Below, piece by piece: positions 22,500 through 30,366 of a stretch of 45,002 nucleotides of DNA; position 1 is the stretch's first letter; every line of letters begins with the position of its first letter. Both the position numbers and the translations under genes were made by a program. The notes under the pieces were generated by a model. The model did not search any database, was not told the DNA's origin, and saw nothing but the letters and a program-made list of their open reading frames with translations. Location: positions 163,907 to 208,908 of the IMG/VR virus record IMGVR_UViG_3300043786_000977. One strand, written 5' to 3'. Source of the stretch: a virus.

Positions 22500-22901
22500 A
22501 TGGGTGCGCCTACCGTTACATGTGCGATCTGCGGCAGTCAGGTTTCGAAGCGTAGCACGATGCTCGTCGAACCTCACGGCCGCATATGTCGTACACATCC
22601 TGAAGTGGAACAACACGAAGCGAAGCTTGCGGAGATGGCAGCTAAGGTCCGTGATGATCGAAAGATCGAGAAAGCACTGCGGTCGCTGCATGTCATAAGC
22701 CTCGTCGAGTACGTCCGTATGGCGGCCTATATGCAGGATGTGGCGCTTGAACTCGTGCTCTCTGCTTTTGCTTGGCGAATACCTCAGTCGATCAGGGCAG
22801 AGGTTGAGCGCCGGGTGAGGGAACTGGGGCCGATCACGCCTAAGGAATACGGGGAAGCAGTGAACATGGCTGCGTACCTGGCGTCCGAGGGCATGGCGTA
22901 G
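22500..22901 (+). CDS. Hypothetical helical protein with N-terminal CxxC, 133 aa
   Basis: GGATAAGCC precedes ATG 22500, three bases after the preceding stop. CAICG at 8-12 and a later C30/H33 could form a small zinc site. The remainder is helical. It is the last gene of the accessory block; a strong terminator follows 6 bases after the stop. Confidence 0.75.
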   Translation: MGAPTVTCAICGSQVSKRSTMLVEPHGRICRTHPEVEQHEAKLAEMAAKVRDDRKIEKALRSLHVISLVEYVRMAAYMQDVALELVLSAFAWRIPQSIRAEVERRVRELGPITPKEYGEAVNMAAYLASEGMA

Positions 22902-22907
22902 AGCCAG

Positions 22908-22936
22908 GAGAAAGGGGTCACACCCTTTCTCTTAAT
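22908..22936 (+). terminator. Intrinsic terminator
   Basis: Perfect 9-bp stem GAGAAAGGG (22908-22916) / CCCTTTCTC (22923-22931) with a 6-base loop, then TTAATT. It closes the accessory block. Confidence 0.75.
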
Positions 22937-23051
22937 TATCAGAGCATACGGGTTATAAGAAATAATGGTACCGATCTATATCAATTAACGTCCACAGATG
23001 TGACGCTCAATTTGGTATGGTGGAGATGTGCCGGATACGAAGAGGTGTTTC

Positions 23052-23150
23052 ATGAGCGTGTTTACCAATCGCAACGGGATCATGTACTATGTGGTCCATG
23101 GACTCGTATTCTTCTCCCGACAGGCTGCACTTGAAGAGTGCCAGCAGTAG
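23052..23150 (+). CDS. Possible microprotein, 32 aa
   Basis: GAGG lies 5 to 8 bases before ATG 23052 and the frame ends at TAG 23148-23150. The sequence MYYVVHGLVFFSRQAALEEC has normal protein character, resembling a strand-strand-helix. Too short for confidence; it could be the only gene of the transcript that ends at 23263. Confidence 0.4.
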   Translation: MSVFTNRNGIMYYVVHGLVFFSRQAALEECQQ

Positions 23151-23159
23151 GGTACGATA

Positions 23160-23263
23160 AGCCGACCTGGCTCCCTGAACTCAATAGGCCAGTACAAACC
23201 GCAAACGATGAAGGGTTAGTTTGCGGCCGACAATCCCGACACCTGTCGGGCTTCTTTCTTTTT
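23160..23263 (+). ncRNA. Candidate structured RNA ending in an intrinsic terminator
   Basis: Three consecutive hairpins: AGCC/GGCT (23160-23172), CCGCAAAC/GTTTGCGG with a 12-base loop (23199-23226), and CCCGAC/GTCGGG with loop ACCT (23235-23250) followed by a long T-rich tract. It may be a small RNA, or the 3' untranslated end of the 23052 gene. No known RNA family recognised. Confidence 0.4.
23235..23263 (+). terminator. Intrinsic terminator
   Basis: CCCGAC (23235-23240), loop ACCT, GTCGGG (23245-23250), then CTTCTTTCTTTTT. It insulates the promoter 12 bases downstream. Confidence 0.8.
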
Positions 23264-23274
23264 AGCTATTGCAG

Positions 23275-23303
23275 TTGACATTGATGCATAGATAACATAG
23301 GAT
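23275..23303 (+). promoter_or_regulatory. Sigma70-type promoter for the virion gene block
   Basis: TTGACA (23275-23280), 17-base spacer, TAGGAT (23298-23303). The -35 is a full consensus match and the -10 matches at four of six positions. Placed right after a terminator and 46 bases before the first virion gene. Confidence 0.7.
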
Positions 23304-23349
23304 GTAAACATTGTATTGGGCCATATAGGCTCTAACCCGGAGGATTAAC

Positions 23350-23952
23350 ATGAGTCAAGCATTACCGACAGCAACACCTGAACAGATTCTGGAATTCAAG
23401 AAGGGTGCTGCTGCCCGTTACAAGGAACAAGGTATCAGTCCGGCTGATGCCACCCGTCTATTCGACGCACATATGTCGAAGCTGGCCAACGATCTCGGTT
23501 TAACGAGTAAACCGTTGAGCCCCAAGGCACAGAAGATTGCTGCAGCGATGAAGACGATCATCAAGCAAGCAAAGCCTAAACATGACTTTACTCTTGCCGA
23601 GGTTGCACGGCAGCGGGCCAAGAAGGGCCCGTGGTGGAAGGTCCAGCGCGTTAAGGGTACAGATGTGAGTGATGAAGAACGCGCTTCAGCTGAGAAATCT
23701 CTCGCAGCCCAGAAGAAGGCTGAAGAAGCCAAGGATAAAGATAAGGATAAAGAAAAGAAACCTGGCCGCATTCGTTCAGCTGCTGTCGGAGCCGGGCGTG
23801 GCGCACTAGCAGGTGGAGCGAGCGGGGTTGCGTTATCCGCCCTCGCCGAACTTCTTCATAGCCGTCGGTATCCCCACGATCCTTTTGCCGGCGCTGGTAT
23901 AGGTGCTGGAGCTGGTGGCCTCATAGGTAGCGTCATCGGCGCAAATAAGTAA
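23350..23952 (+). CDS. Virion-type Gly-zipper protein with N-terminal helical motif, 200 aa
   Basis: CCGGAGGAT precedes ATG 23350. Residues about 14-46 (EFKKGAAARYKEQGISPADATRLF ... KLA) match the N-terminal motif shared with other products of this block. The middle is basic with a KDKDKDKEKK tract (about 135-145). Residues about 150-198 are two Gly/Ala-rich hydrophobic segments (VGAGRGALAGGASGVALSAL; GAGIGAGAGGLIGSVIG) of the glycine-zipper kind that insert in membranes. A minor internal virion protein is the likeliest role. Confidence 0.75.
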   Translation: MSQALPTATPEQILEFKKGAAARYKEQGISPADATRLFDAHMSKLANDLGLTSKPLSPKAQKIAAAMKTIIKQAKPKHDFTLAEVARQRAKKGPWWKVQRVKGTDVSDEERASAEKSLAAQKKAEEAKDKDKDKEKKPGRIRSAAVGAGRGALAGGASGVALSALAELLHSRRYPHDPFAGAGIGAGAGGLIGSVIGANK

Positions 23953-23996
23953 ATACTAATACACCGAAATACGAATAGTTGACACAGGAGTCAAGA

Positions 23997-24629
23997 ATGC
24001 GCATTACCAATATATTACCGAATCCCCGTTACTTCTCTTACGCCAACACCGTAGGCACGACATTGAAGCCGGGTGAGACGTCGATTGAGTTACCGCTTAC
24101 CGCCATTCATAACACGTCACTGTGGAAGGATATCGATGGCGGGTGTGTTAAGCTGACACTCAACGAGGCCGATAAGTTGTTCCTCAACAAGTTACTGCGT
24201 GTAACCGCGGCCGATGCTGTGCCTGAGGTTAAGACCAAAGCGGGTAAACAAACAACACGGCAACGGCGTCAACAACAGGCCAAGCTACAGCGTATAGCCC
24301 GTGAGGCTGAGGCAGCAGAGATAAGGAAGAAGGCGCCCAAGCTGATAAATCCGGGTGGGGCTACAGGGCAGCCTGTCTTCGGTAAAGATACACCGATTCC
24401 CGTTGTAGAGTTAGGCAAGGCCGAGTCACTTGAACAACTCAAGCGGCACAATCACGGTGTCGAACTTAAACGTGCAACGATACCCACCGGGGTACCCAGT
24501 AATCCAGCAGGTTCGGCCGCAGGGCAACCTGTCTTCAGTCCCGGCCCTGGCCCGGGTACGGAGAACAAGGGTATAGGCAAGGCGATACCGACGACCGTTG
24601 ACAACATGAAGCGAGGCAAGCTGGTATGA
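23997..24629 (+). CDS. Hypothetical structural-block protein, 210 aa
   Basis: ACAGGAG lies 7 bases before ATG 23997; an upstream in-frame TTG at 23979 is less likely. Residues 1-75 look like a small beta-rich domain (NILPNPRYFSYANTVG ... LKPGETSIELPL). A basic helical segment (about 85-112) and a low-complexity Pro/Gly region with a repeated GQPVF motif (about 125 and 175) follow. The N-terminal domain layout resembles short neck or head-associated phage proteins, but I cannot name it. Confidence 0.7.
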   Translation: MRITNILPNPRYFSYANTVGTTLKPGETSIELPLTAIHNTSLWKDIDGGCVKLTLNEADKLFLNKLLRVTAADAVPEVKTKAGKQTTRQRRQQQAKLQRIAREAEAAEIRKKAPKLINPGGATGQPVFGKDTPIPVVELGKAESLEQLKRHNHGVELKRATIPTGVPSNPAGSAAGQPVFSPGPGPGTENKGIGKAIPTTVDNMKRGKLV

Positions 24630-25450
24630 GAAAAAGAACCCCGTTAGGCACTAAACCGGGTGCTGTTTGGGGGTCCGAAAAGAGTGGGTATCGTCACGAG
24701 GTACTCCCGGGAGAAGGACCACCCGACAGACTTACAATACCTGTAGCAGCAATAAGTGGACGACAGGCAGGACGTCTAACGCCGGCCGAACGGAAATACC
24801 ACGCAGGAGTATACGAAGTCGTAGATGCAAGAGAGGCAGCAGTACGTATGGCAGCTAGATCAAAAGGACAGTTGAGACCCATCAATGGTGGGCTGGATGA
24901 CGCACAGGTACCCCTGACGCGTAAGCAGGCGCAGCCGCGGCAGGTGATAACCCAACCACAACCGATCATAGGGGACGATACAGAGGTCATTGAATCAAAC
25001 GAACTGGATGCCTTTGAGCCGGGTATGCAGCAGACTGCAGACCCGCGATCCGTGAAGGGCTGGGTGGAGGCGGTACCTGGTTTTGCACAACCACCGAGTC
25101 ATAGGGTGCAGTTACCCGGAACGTATTCCAATCTGGAGGCTCAGACACGGGCAGAACAAAGCATAGGTATACAGCAGAAGTACCTGGCCCAGCGGCGCCG
25201 TATCATGCTTGAGTTGACGGATACGACACTCACTATGTCAGCGATCGACGTGATCGTTAACAAGTACAGCGTAACTGTGCTCTTGCCTCAACTCGCAGAT
25301 GGTGGTACATTTATACCGCGCTGTGGATCCGAATTGACCATATCGATGGCAGACGAGTCCATCGGTTGTTACTTTCCCGGAGCCCACTTCGAGATCCCGC
25401 AGCTGAAACTAATCGGATTGACATTCATCCGTAAGGAAGAAGGTACATGA
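24626..25450 (+). CDS. Hypothetical structural-block protein, 274 aa
   Basis: ATGA overlap with the previous gene. The N-terminal 170 residues are Pro/Gly/Gln-rich and probably extended; the C-terminal about 90 residues look like a compact domain with alternating strands (IDVIVNKYSVTVLLPQL ... ELTISMADESIGCYFPG). It lies two genes before the portal, where neck or connector proteins are common; that role is inference. Confidence 0.7.
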   Translation: MRKRTPLGTKPGAVWGSEKSGYRHEVLPGEGPPDRLTIPVAAISGRQAGRLTPAERKYHAGVYEVVDAREAAVRMAARSKGQLRPINGGLDDAQVPLTRKQAQPRQVITQPQPIIGDDTEVIESNELDAFEPGMQQTADPRSVKGWVEAVPGFAQPPSHRVQLPGTYSNLEAQTRAEQSIGIQQKYLAQRRRIMLELTDTTLTMSAIDVIVNKYSVTVLLPQLADGGTFIPRCGSELTISMADESIGCYFPGAHFEIPQLKLIGLTFIRKEEGT

Positions 25451-25638
25451 TAGACGCAGCCCTGATTCAGGATCTGGCACATGCCACAGGCTGTGCCAGA
25501 GTGCTATCTGCGGATGAGATTAAAACAATCCGGCAGAAGCTGGCCAATGCGTATGTAGATGACATTTTGGATAAGGAGGCACCCGATGGAGAAGCGCAAT
25601 GTAGTGGAAGGCAGGCGGACGCCACCCACCGAACTTGA
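25447..25638 (+). CDS. Small helical protein, 63 aa
   Basis: ATGA overlap upstream. The first 45 residues are helical (LIQDLAHATG ... DEIKTIRQKLANAYVDDIL). The last 53 bases overlap the next gene in another frame, so the C-terminal tail may be less constrained. Function unknown. Confidence 0.6.
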   Translation: MIDAALIQDLAHATGCARVLSADEIKTIRQKLANAYVDDILDKEAPDGEAQCSGRQADATHRT

Positions 25639-25765
25639 CCGTATAGACGGTGACTGGGATAAAGAGGCCTCGGCCGGCATGCAGATAGCCGATAGCCTGA
25701 TGAGTACCATGGGTTATAAGCGTGTCGCTGGCCCGGTGAAGAAAGATACTAAGAAGCGCGACTAA
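25586..25765 (+). CDS. Small charged protein, 59 aa
   Basis: AAGGAGG lies 7 bases before ATG 25586, inside the preceding gene. The product is charged and probably helical with KEASAGMQIADSLM in the middle and a basic tail (KKDTKKRD). It may assist the portal, whose gene follows 9 bases later. Function unknown. Confidence 0.65.
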   Translation: MEKRNVVEGRRTPPTELDRIDGDWDKEASAGMQIADSLMSTMGYKRVAGPVKKDTKKRD

Positions 25766-25774
25766 GGAACATCT

Positions 25775-27721
25775 ATGGCGACCCAAAACGCAATGCGCGG
25801 TTTCTTTAACTGGGATGAGGCGAGTGGTATCACTAAGGCCGGCGCGGGCAAGTACCCGAATCCGTTCTGCGATATCGCAAGCGAATATATCCCCAAGGAT
25901 ATCAAGGAAATCTTCGAGTGGTGCGAATACTTGATGTTAAGTGTCACGCCCTTCCGTACTGTATCCCAACGCGTGGTACGGTACTTCCTGACTGAATTGG
26001 TACTGGAAGGCCAGTCCGATAACGAGCGTGAGCAGTACGAAGACTTCTTGAATGACCAGCTACATATCCTGCAGCAACTCGCTGAAATCGGCGACGATTA
26101 TATGTGCTACGGGCAATCATTCATCAGCATATACTTCCCCTTCGACCGGTTCCTTATCTGTCCCCAATGCAATACGACCTATCACGTCGCAACACTGCAG
26201 TATAAGTTTGAGCGTACCAAGGGTACCTTTAAGGTACACTGTCCGCGGTGTGACGCACAGGTTGAGATGCGGCGTGAAGACAGGCGCAGTTCTGATACGT
26301 CCCGGGTTAAACTGATTCGCTGGAACCCTAAGGAAATACGCCTGCGCGTACATCCGATCAGCGGGCATATCGAGTACTACCTCAAGCTGGACAGCGAGTT
26401 CGTAAGCAAGATTCTGGACGGCGAGCCGTTCTATCTGAACGAAACACCGTGGGCGATCATTGACGCTTGTATCAAGAGCGATAAGTCCAAGAAGGAGTAC
26501 CTGTTTAAGTTCAAGGATGATTCGATTTATCATCTACGGTGCAGCACCCTGGCCGGCTTACCCATCAAGGGTTGGGCCATCCCGCCTATTCTGCCCAACT
26601 TCAAACTGGCCTACTATGTGCAGTTACTACGCCGGTACGACGAGGCCATCGCCTTGGATTTCATTATACCGTTCCGTATTCTGTTCCCGAACAACACATC
26701 GCCCCAGGGGCAAGACGCATTGTCTGCGATCAGCATGTCATCCTTTATCGGACACATGCAGGGCATGATTAACGCCAAGCGCAAGAACCTGACGGATATA
26801 CAGGTATCACCGTTCTCGATCGGTTACGAGATGTTGGGCGGCGAAGCGAAGACACTGGCACCCAAGGACAATATAGCCTTGGCTGTAGATGAACTGTTGA
26901 ACTCGTTGGGTTATCCGGCTGAGATGTATAAAGGTACCCTGGCCTTCCAGGCGTTCCCCGTTGCCTTGCGGCTATTCGAGAAGCAGTGGAACAGTTTGGT
27001 AGATGGTTATGACGACTTTCTTTCGTGGTTATTGAAACGGTTATCACGTCACTTCATGTGGGGTGAGATAAAGGGATCGTTGCGCAGCGTTACCTTGGCT
27101 GACGATATCGAACGTAAGGCCTTATCCTTGCAGGGTGCGGCCGGCGGCGATGTGTCCAAGCAGACGGCTTATCGGCCTATGGGCATCGATTACATGGAAG
27201 AACAGAAGCGTGTGGTGGAGGAACAGGAAGCCATCCAGAAGTTGCAGCAGGAAGCCATGGCCCGTCAACAGGCCCAGGCTGGCCAGCCGCAGGGTGGGCA
27301 GGAGAGCGGTCCGTCGTACGGCGCGACACCCGGAGACGTACAGGAACAGGCCAAGGCTTTGGCCCAACAGCTGTTGCTACAGACACCAGAGACTATGCGT
27401 CGCGGTGAACTGATCAAGATCAAACACAGCAACCCCACGCTTCACGCGCTGGTGTTGCAGGCGATGGATGAGATGCGTAAAGAGATGGCGCGACAGGGTC
27501 AGGCCCAGATTATGGAACAGGCCAAGTCCGCGGAGATCATCGGTTTTGGTCCTGCGAATACGTTGCCGAGTCCTATTCGTATTGGTCTGCTTGTAGCTGA
27601 CCAGTTAACCGAATTCGGACCACATGAACTACGTAAGATGGCTATGGACATTCGTGATAAGATACCCCATGCGGATGAGGCATTCCGTTATGTCTATCGG
27701 CGTATGATGGGTTGGGCATAA
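25775..27721 (+). CDS. Portal protein with inserted zinc ribbon
   Basis: The 648-aa product has the size and layout of large-myophage portal proteins: an N-terminal alpha/beta wing, a central helical region, and a long Gln-rich C-terminal helix. Most telling are LAVDELLNSLGYP followed by a LFEKQWNSLVDGYDDFLSWLL helix (about 370-420), typical of the portal stem and core. An unusual feature is a Cys4 ribbon, C129-P-Q-C132 and C156-P-R-C159, inserted in the wing. Residues about 480-530 are a Gln/Ala-rich helix and flexible stretch. The portal forms the ring through which DNA enters and leaves the head. Assignment is by pattern, not by search. Confidence 0.75.
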   Translation: MATQNAMRGFFNWDEASGITKAGAGKYPNPFCDIASEYIPKDIKEIFEWCEYLMLSVTPFRTVSQRVVRYFLTELVLEGQSDNEREQYEDFLNDQLHILQQLAEIGDDYMCYGQSFISIYFPFDRFLICPQCNTTYHVATLQYKFERTKGTFKVHCPRCDAQVEMRREDRRSSDTSRVKLIRWNPKEIRLRVHPISGHIEYYLKLDSEFVSKILDGEPFYLNETPWAIIDACIKSDKSKKEYLFKFKDDSIYHLRCSTLAGLPIKGWAIPPILPNFKLAYYVQLLRRYDEAIALDFIIPFRILFPNNTSPQGQDALSAISMSSFIGHMQGMINAKRKNLTDIQVSPFSIGYEMLGGEAKTLAPKDNIALAVDELLNSLGYPAEMYKGTLAFQAFPVALRLFEKQWNSLVDGYDDFLSWLLKRLSRHFMWGEIKGSLRSVTLADDIERKALSLQGAAGGDVSKQTAYRPMGIDYMEEQKRVVEEQEAIQKLQQEAMARQQAQAGQPQGGQESGPSYGATPGDVQEQAKALAQQLLLQTPETMRRGELIKIKHSNPTLHALVLQAMDEMRKEMARQGQAQIMEQAKSAEIIGFGPANTLPSPIRIGLLVADQLTEFGPHELRKMAMDIRDKIPHADEAFRYVYRRMMGWA

Positions 27722-27761
27722 GGTACCGCCAGTAACGGTCAAATGGATAAGGGAGGATGAT

Positions 27762-27824
27762 ATGCGCAGATATTGTTGGATCTTCGGTGTGATTCTGGTA
27801 GCCGGTATAGTGCTGGTGAGCTAG
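27762..27824 (+). CDS. Tiny membrane peptide, 20 aa
   Basis: GGGAGG (27751-27756) lies 5 bases before ATG 27762. The product is a short basic start (MRRYC) followed by one hydrophobic span (WIFGVILVAGIVLVS) and a TAG stop. The strong ribosome site and pure transmembrane character argue for a genuine microprotein. Confidence 0.5.
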   Translation: MRRYCWIFGVILVAGIVLVS

Positions 27825-28023
27825 TCAAAAAGGGACAAGCTTGGCAAGACGGAGACGGTGCTCATGAAGGAACTCTGAAGGCTAGCGGACAACACAGCTC
27901 GGCAGGGGCTGGATAACACCAGGCGGGATTTCGTACTTGAAGTACCAAGCAAAACGGTATAATGTAATCATACAGTTTGGTTCTACACGTAATACCGTGC
28001 GTCGAGAGATCTGGAGATAAGAC
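27825..28023 (+). promoter_or_regulatory. Intergenic region with promoter and inverted repeat
   Basis: About 200 bases without a gene. It ends with TTGAAG (27937-27942), a 15-base spacer and a perfect TATAAT (27958-27963). The -35 element is embedded in GTACTT-G-AAGTAC (27933-27945), a perfect inverted repeat that could be an operator or hairpin. The first 100 bases (27830-27930) are G-rich and could fold, but I do not recognise a tRNA or known RNA family. Confidence 0.5.
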
Positions 28024-28515
28024 ATGTTAATGATTGGCGGCAAGACTGACCAGGGACACACTATACATTTGATCGTCGGACCTGAGAGTGAGTTCTACAT
28101 GGATATCCATGGTACACAAGCCATAGATATCACGCAGTTACTTGTGGCCATGAACGGCACCAAGAAGGTAGTACTTTCGTTGACACGCAGTAAGAGTGAA
28201 GTTCAGACGTCACAGCAAATGATCGCTGCTGAGATACCGCACCTTAATTCATTCGGGCAGGTGCGCACGGTTAAACCCACAGAAGGACCAGACCTCGATA
28301 CTATCCTGAGTCAGCCGGCGAACCCACAACCTGTAAAGAAGCCGATCAAGTCCGTTATAGGTCGGTGCAGTTATTGCGGTACACCGGATAGCACACTGAT
28401 GGACATTCCGAATTTCAAGATCTGCAAGTCGTGCATACAGATTGAGCTAGGTAAGTCGCGCTCGCAAAGTGACCAACAGGTAACAGCGGAAGCCGACAAG
28501 GTACGTGGAGAATAG
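28024..28515 (+). CDS. Hypothetical protein with C-terminal zinc ribbon, 163 aa
   Basis: CTGGAGAT precedes ATG 28024. The N-terminal half is a small alpha/beta domain (GGKTDQGHTIHLIVG); a Pro-rich linker leads to a Cys4 site CSYCG ... CKSC at about 118-140. It is the first gene behind the 27958 promoter. Function unknown. Confidence 0.75.
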   Translation: MLMIGGKTDQGHTIHLIVGPESEFYMDIHGTQAIDITQLLVAMNGTKKVVLSLTRSKSEVQTSQQMIAAEIPHLNSFGQVRTVKPTEGPDLDTILSQPANPQPVKKPIKSVIGRCSYCGTPDSTLMDIPNFKICKSCIQIELGKSRSQSDQQVTAEADKVRGE

Positions 28516-28517
28516 TC

Positions 28518-29168
28518 ATGACCCAATACAGTGGTTTGTTATACGCAATGGAACGACAGGAGAAACGCGCTTTCCTTGACGGTTATGAGGCGTGGCAGAA
28601 CCGTAATCCCGTAGCTAGTACGGCAGCTTACTTTCTACCTTTCGGCGTGGGCTCGGCACTAAGCTTAGCCGATGCCGGTCGTTCATTCTCCAAGGGTAAT
28701 ATAATGGGCGGCATCGGTAACACGCTGTTGGCCGGTGCCTCCTTCATCCCGGGCGGCGGGATCCTCGGTCAGGGCATTGTGAGAGGCGGTAAAGCAATAG
28801 CCAGGTTGCTGAGACTCGGGAAAGCCGGCGGCCGGCTCAGCAGAGTGGCTGCGGCGGGTAGTCGAGTTGCGCCTAAGATTATAAATGCAAACAACCGTAT
28901 GGCAGGATTTACGGCACCGATACGTGGTTGGAAACCGACGACAGCTGCTGTAGGCTTGACTGTAGGTGGTGGTATGATGGAGGCGGGGCAGGGTGGTGGT
29001 ACTCCGTATGGGCCAGGCAATTATCACGGGCCTAATCTCAATGCTCGTATGGCAGAACCCTTCGACGAGGCAGGATTCTTCACACCACGCAGTGGGCCAC
29101 CGATGTTCCGGGGCCTAGCCGCGTTCAATCCAGGTGCAAACAGGAATACGTTACCATTTGGCGGATAA
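28518..29168 (+). CDS. Gly-rich, probably membrane-interacting virion-type protein, 216 aa
   Basis: GGAGA lies upstream of ATG 28518. The protein has hydrophobic Gly/Ala/Ser segments at about 38-55 (YFLPFGVGSALSLADAG), 65-95 (GGIGNTLLAGASFIPGGGILGQG) and 150-160, separated by basic stretches. It ends in a Gly/Pro-rich tail. The composition matches phage internal virion proteins implicated in membrane penetration. Role inferred from composition and position. Confidence 0.65.
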   Translation: MTQYSGLLYAMERQEKRAFLDGYEAWQNRNPVASTAAYFLPFGVGSALSLADAGRSFSKGNIMGGIGNTLLAGASFIPGGGILGQGIVRGGKAIARLLRLGKAGGRLSRVAAAGSRVAPKIINANNRMAGFTAPIRGWKPTTAAVGLTVGGGMMEAGQGGGTPYGPGNYHGPNLNARMAEPFDEAGFFTPRSGPPMFRGLAAFNPGANRNTLPFGG

Positions 29169-29172
29169 ACCC

Positions 29173-29565
29173 ATGTTGTTACCTTCTGACATAGCTGGGC
29201 TGTTTAAACGGGCATCGGACTACGATACCAGTTTCAGTGGTGGTTCTCGTAGTCCCGGACTTCCTACGTTGGCAGACCTGGTACAGGCTGTGCGCCAGGA
29301 CCGCGGTTTAACACCCGGGGAACAGGCACAGTTGCTTAGTCAGGTCCGTTCATTGGTGGGCAATGCGTCAGCGAATACCGATCTAGCTGCACTAGTTCAT
29401 AAGGGACTGGGTGCCGGTTTGGGTTATCTGGTTGGTAAATACTTCGGAATGGGGATGATGGGTCGGTTGGTGTCTGCGGCTGCCGGTTTCGGCCTCGGAC
29501 GTGTTCTGTATAACAAACTGAATGAACCGCCGAACCCGTATAGGGGATACAAGATCCTAGGTTGA
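29173..29565 (+). CDS. Gly-zipper virion-type protein, 130 aa
   Basis: ATG 29173 follows the previous stop by 4 bases; no clear ribosome site, so coupling is likely. The N-terminal part has an IAGLFKRASDY helix; the C-terminal half is two Gly-rich hydrophobic helices (GLGAGLGYLVGKYFGMGMMG, LVSAAAGFGLGRVLY). Function unknown. Confidence 0.65.
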   Translation: MLLPSDIAGLFKRASDYDTSFSGGSRSPGLPTLADLVQAVRQDRGLTPGEQAQLLSQVRSLVGNASANTDLAALVHKGLGAGLGYLVGKYFGMGMMGRLVSAAAGFGLGRVLYNKLNEPPNPYRGYKILG

Positions 29566-29584
29566 ACAATGAAAGGGTTGAACA

Positions 29585-29887
29585 ATGAAGGCATTCGTGT
29601 TATTGTTACTTGTGATGGCGGCAGGTTGTGCGACGCAGGGTCGTTTAACAGGCGCCGATCTCGATCTGCGTGACCCGCAACAGATTGAGGCTGGACGTAT
29701 GGACGCATTAACGCCATACTTGACGCAGGTGGGTATACCGAATACGGACGAGTTGGTAAAGGATCCTAAACCACGGGCTACACTCATCTGGTGGGAAAAG
29801 ATTCTGGAACAACTGCCGTTAATGAAGTGCAGGTTCCGTTTGATAGTTATCGAATGGAAAGACGATGTGCCCGTGAAAGCACAATAG
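29585..29887 (+). CDS. Small lipoprotein, 100 aa
   Basis: AAAGGGTT lies upstream of ATG 29585. The N-terminus is a typical lipoprotein signal: MKAFVLLLLVMAAGC15 with Ala-Ala-Gly before Cys. The mature part is about 85 residues with a WWEKILEQL helix. A small envelope lipoprotein in a late region could act in lysis (spanin-like) or superinfection exclusion, but no Pro-rich spanin pattern is evident. Confidence 0.7.
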   Translation: MKAFVLLLLVMAAGCATQGRLTGADLDLRDPQQIEAGRMDALTPYLTQVGIPNTDELVKDPKPRATLIWWEKILEQLPLMKCRFRLIVIEWKDDVPVKAQ

Positions 29888-29923
29888 CGTTTACGGGAAT
29901 GGTACAAACACAAGGAGAAGGCG

Positions 29924-30355
29924 ATGATTGACATAAAAAAGCTGAGTAACAACGACCTAGCGTATATCGAGGGTTTCATCAAGACGTGTGCCGATAAGGG
30001 TGTAGACCCTGAACCCATGCTCGCCAAGTTGGCAGGCGAAGAACCACCGGCCGAGGATAAACCCGCGTCGAAAGCCAAGTCAACAGTGAAGCGTGTGGCA
30101 GGCGGTGCAGGTAAAGGTGCATTGGCCGGCGGCGCTATAGGTGCTGGACTTGGCGCCGTCGGAGGCGCGGTCGCAAAGGCGGGGATCAACAGCCGGCTTA
30201 AACAAGCGCCAGGGATGCGGGCTTATGCACGATCACACAAGGGTGAAGTGCTTGCAGGGTATCTGAAGGCCATGCTACAAGGTGGCACAGGTGGCGCGCT
30301 GTTGGGTGCAGCTGGTGGTGCAGTAACGGGCGGTGCTGTTCGCGCTGTATCGTAA
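29924..30355 (+). CDS. Gly-zipper virion-type protein with shared N-terminal motif, 143 aa
   Basis: AAGGAGAAG precedes ATG 29924. Residues 11-40 carry the clearest copy of the shared motif: AYIEGFIKTCADKGVDPEPM then KLAGEE. A charged linker follows, then two Gly/Ala-rich hydrophobic segments (about 58-85, 115-140) rich in GxxxG, typical of membrane-inserting zippers. Likely an internal virion component. Confidence 0.7.
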   Translation: MIDIKKLSNNDLAYIEGFIKTCADKGVDPEPMLAKLAGEEPPAEDKPASKAKSTVKRVAGGAGKGALAGGAIGAGLGAVGGAVAKAGINSRLKQAPGMRAYARSHKGEVLAGYLKAMLQGGTGGALLGAAGGAVTGGAVRAVS

Positions 30356-30366
30356 GGGGATAGTTT

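Larger units (their letters stand above)
22938..23349 (+). other. Boundary region between accessory and virion blocks
   Basis: A 410-base stretch with little coding capacity. In order it holds A/T-rich sequence (22940-23000), one possible 32-codon gene (23052-23150), two hairpins, a terminator (23235-23263), and a near-consensus promoter (23275-23303) leading into the first virion gene. Confidence 0.6.

Noticed and set aside
21261-22691. A 476-codon open frame on the minus strand
   Set aside because: It lies opposite five well-supported + strand genes, including the 21-bp repeat gene, has no ribosome site, and gives a Leu/His/Arg-rich low-complexity protein. It is open because of G/C-biased codons on the other strand.
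27830-27930. Possible tRNA or self-splicing intron in the G-rich intergenic stretch
   Set aside because: No T-loop consensus, acceptor pairing or group I core elements could be found by eye.
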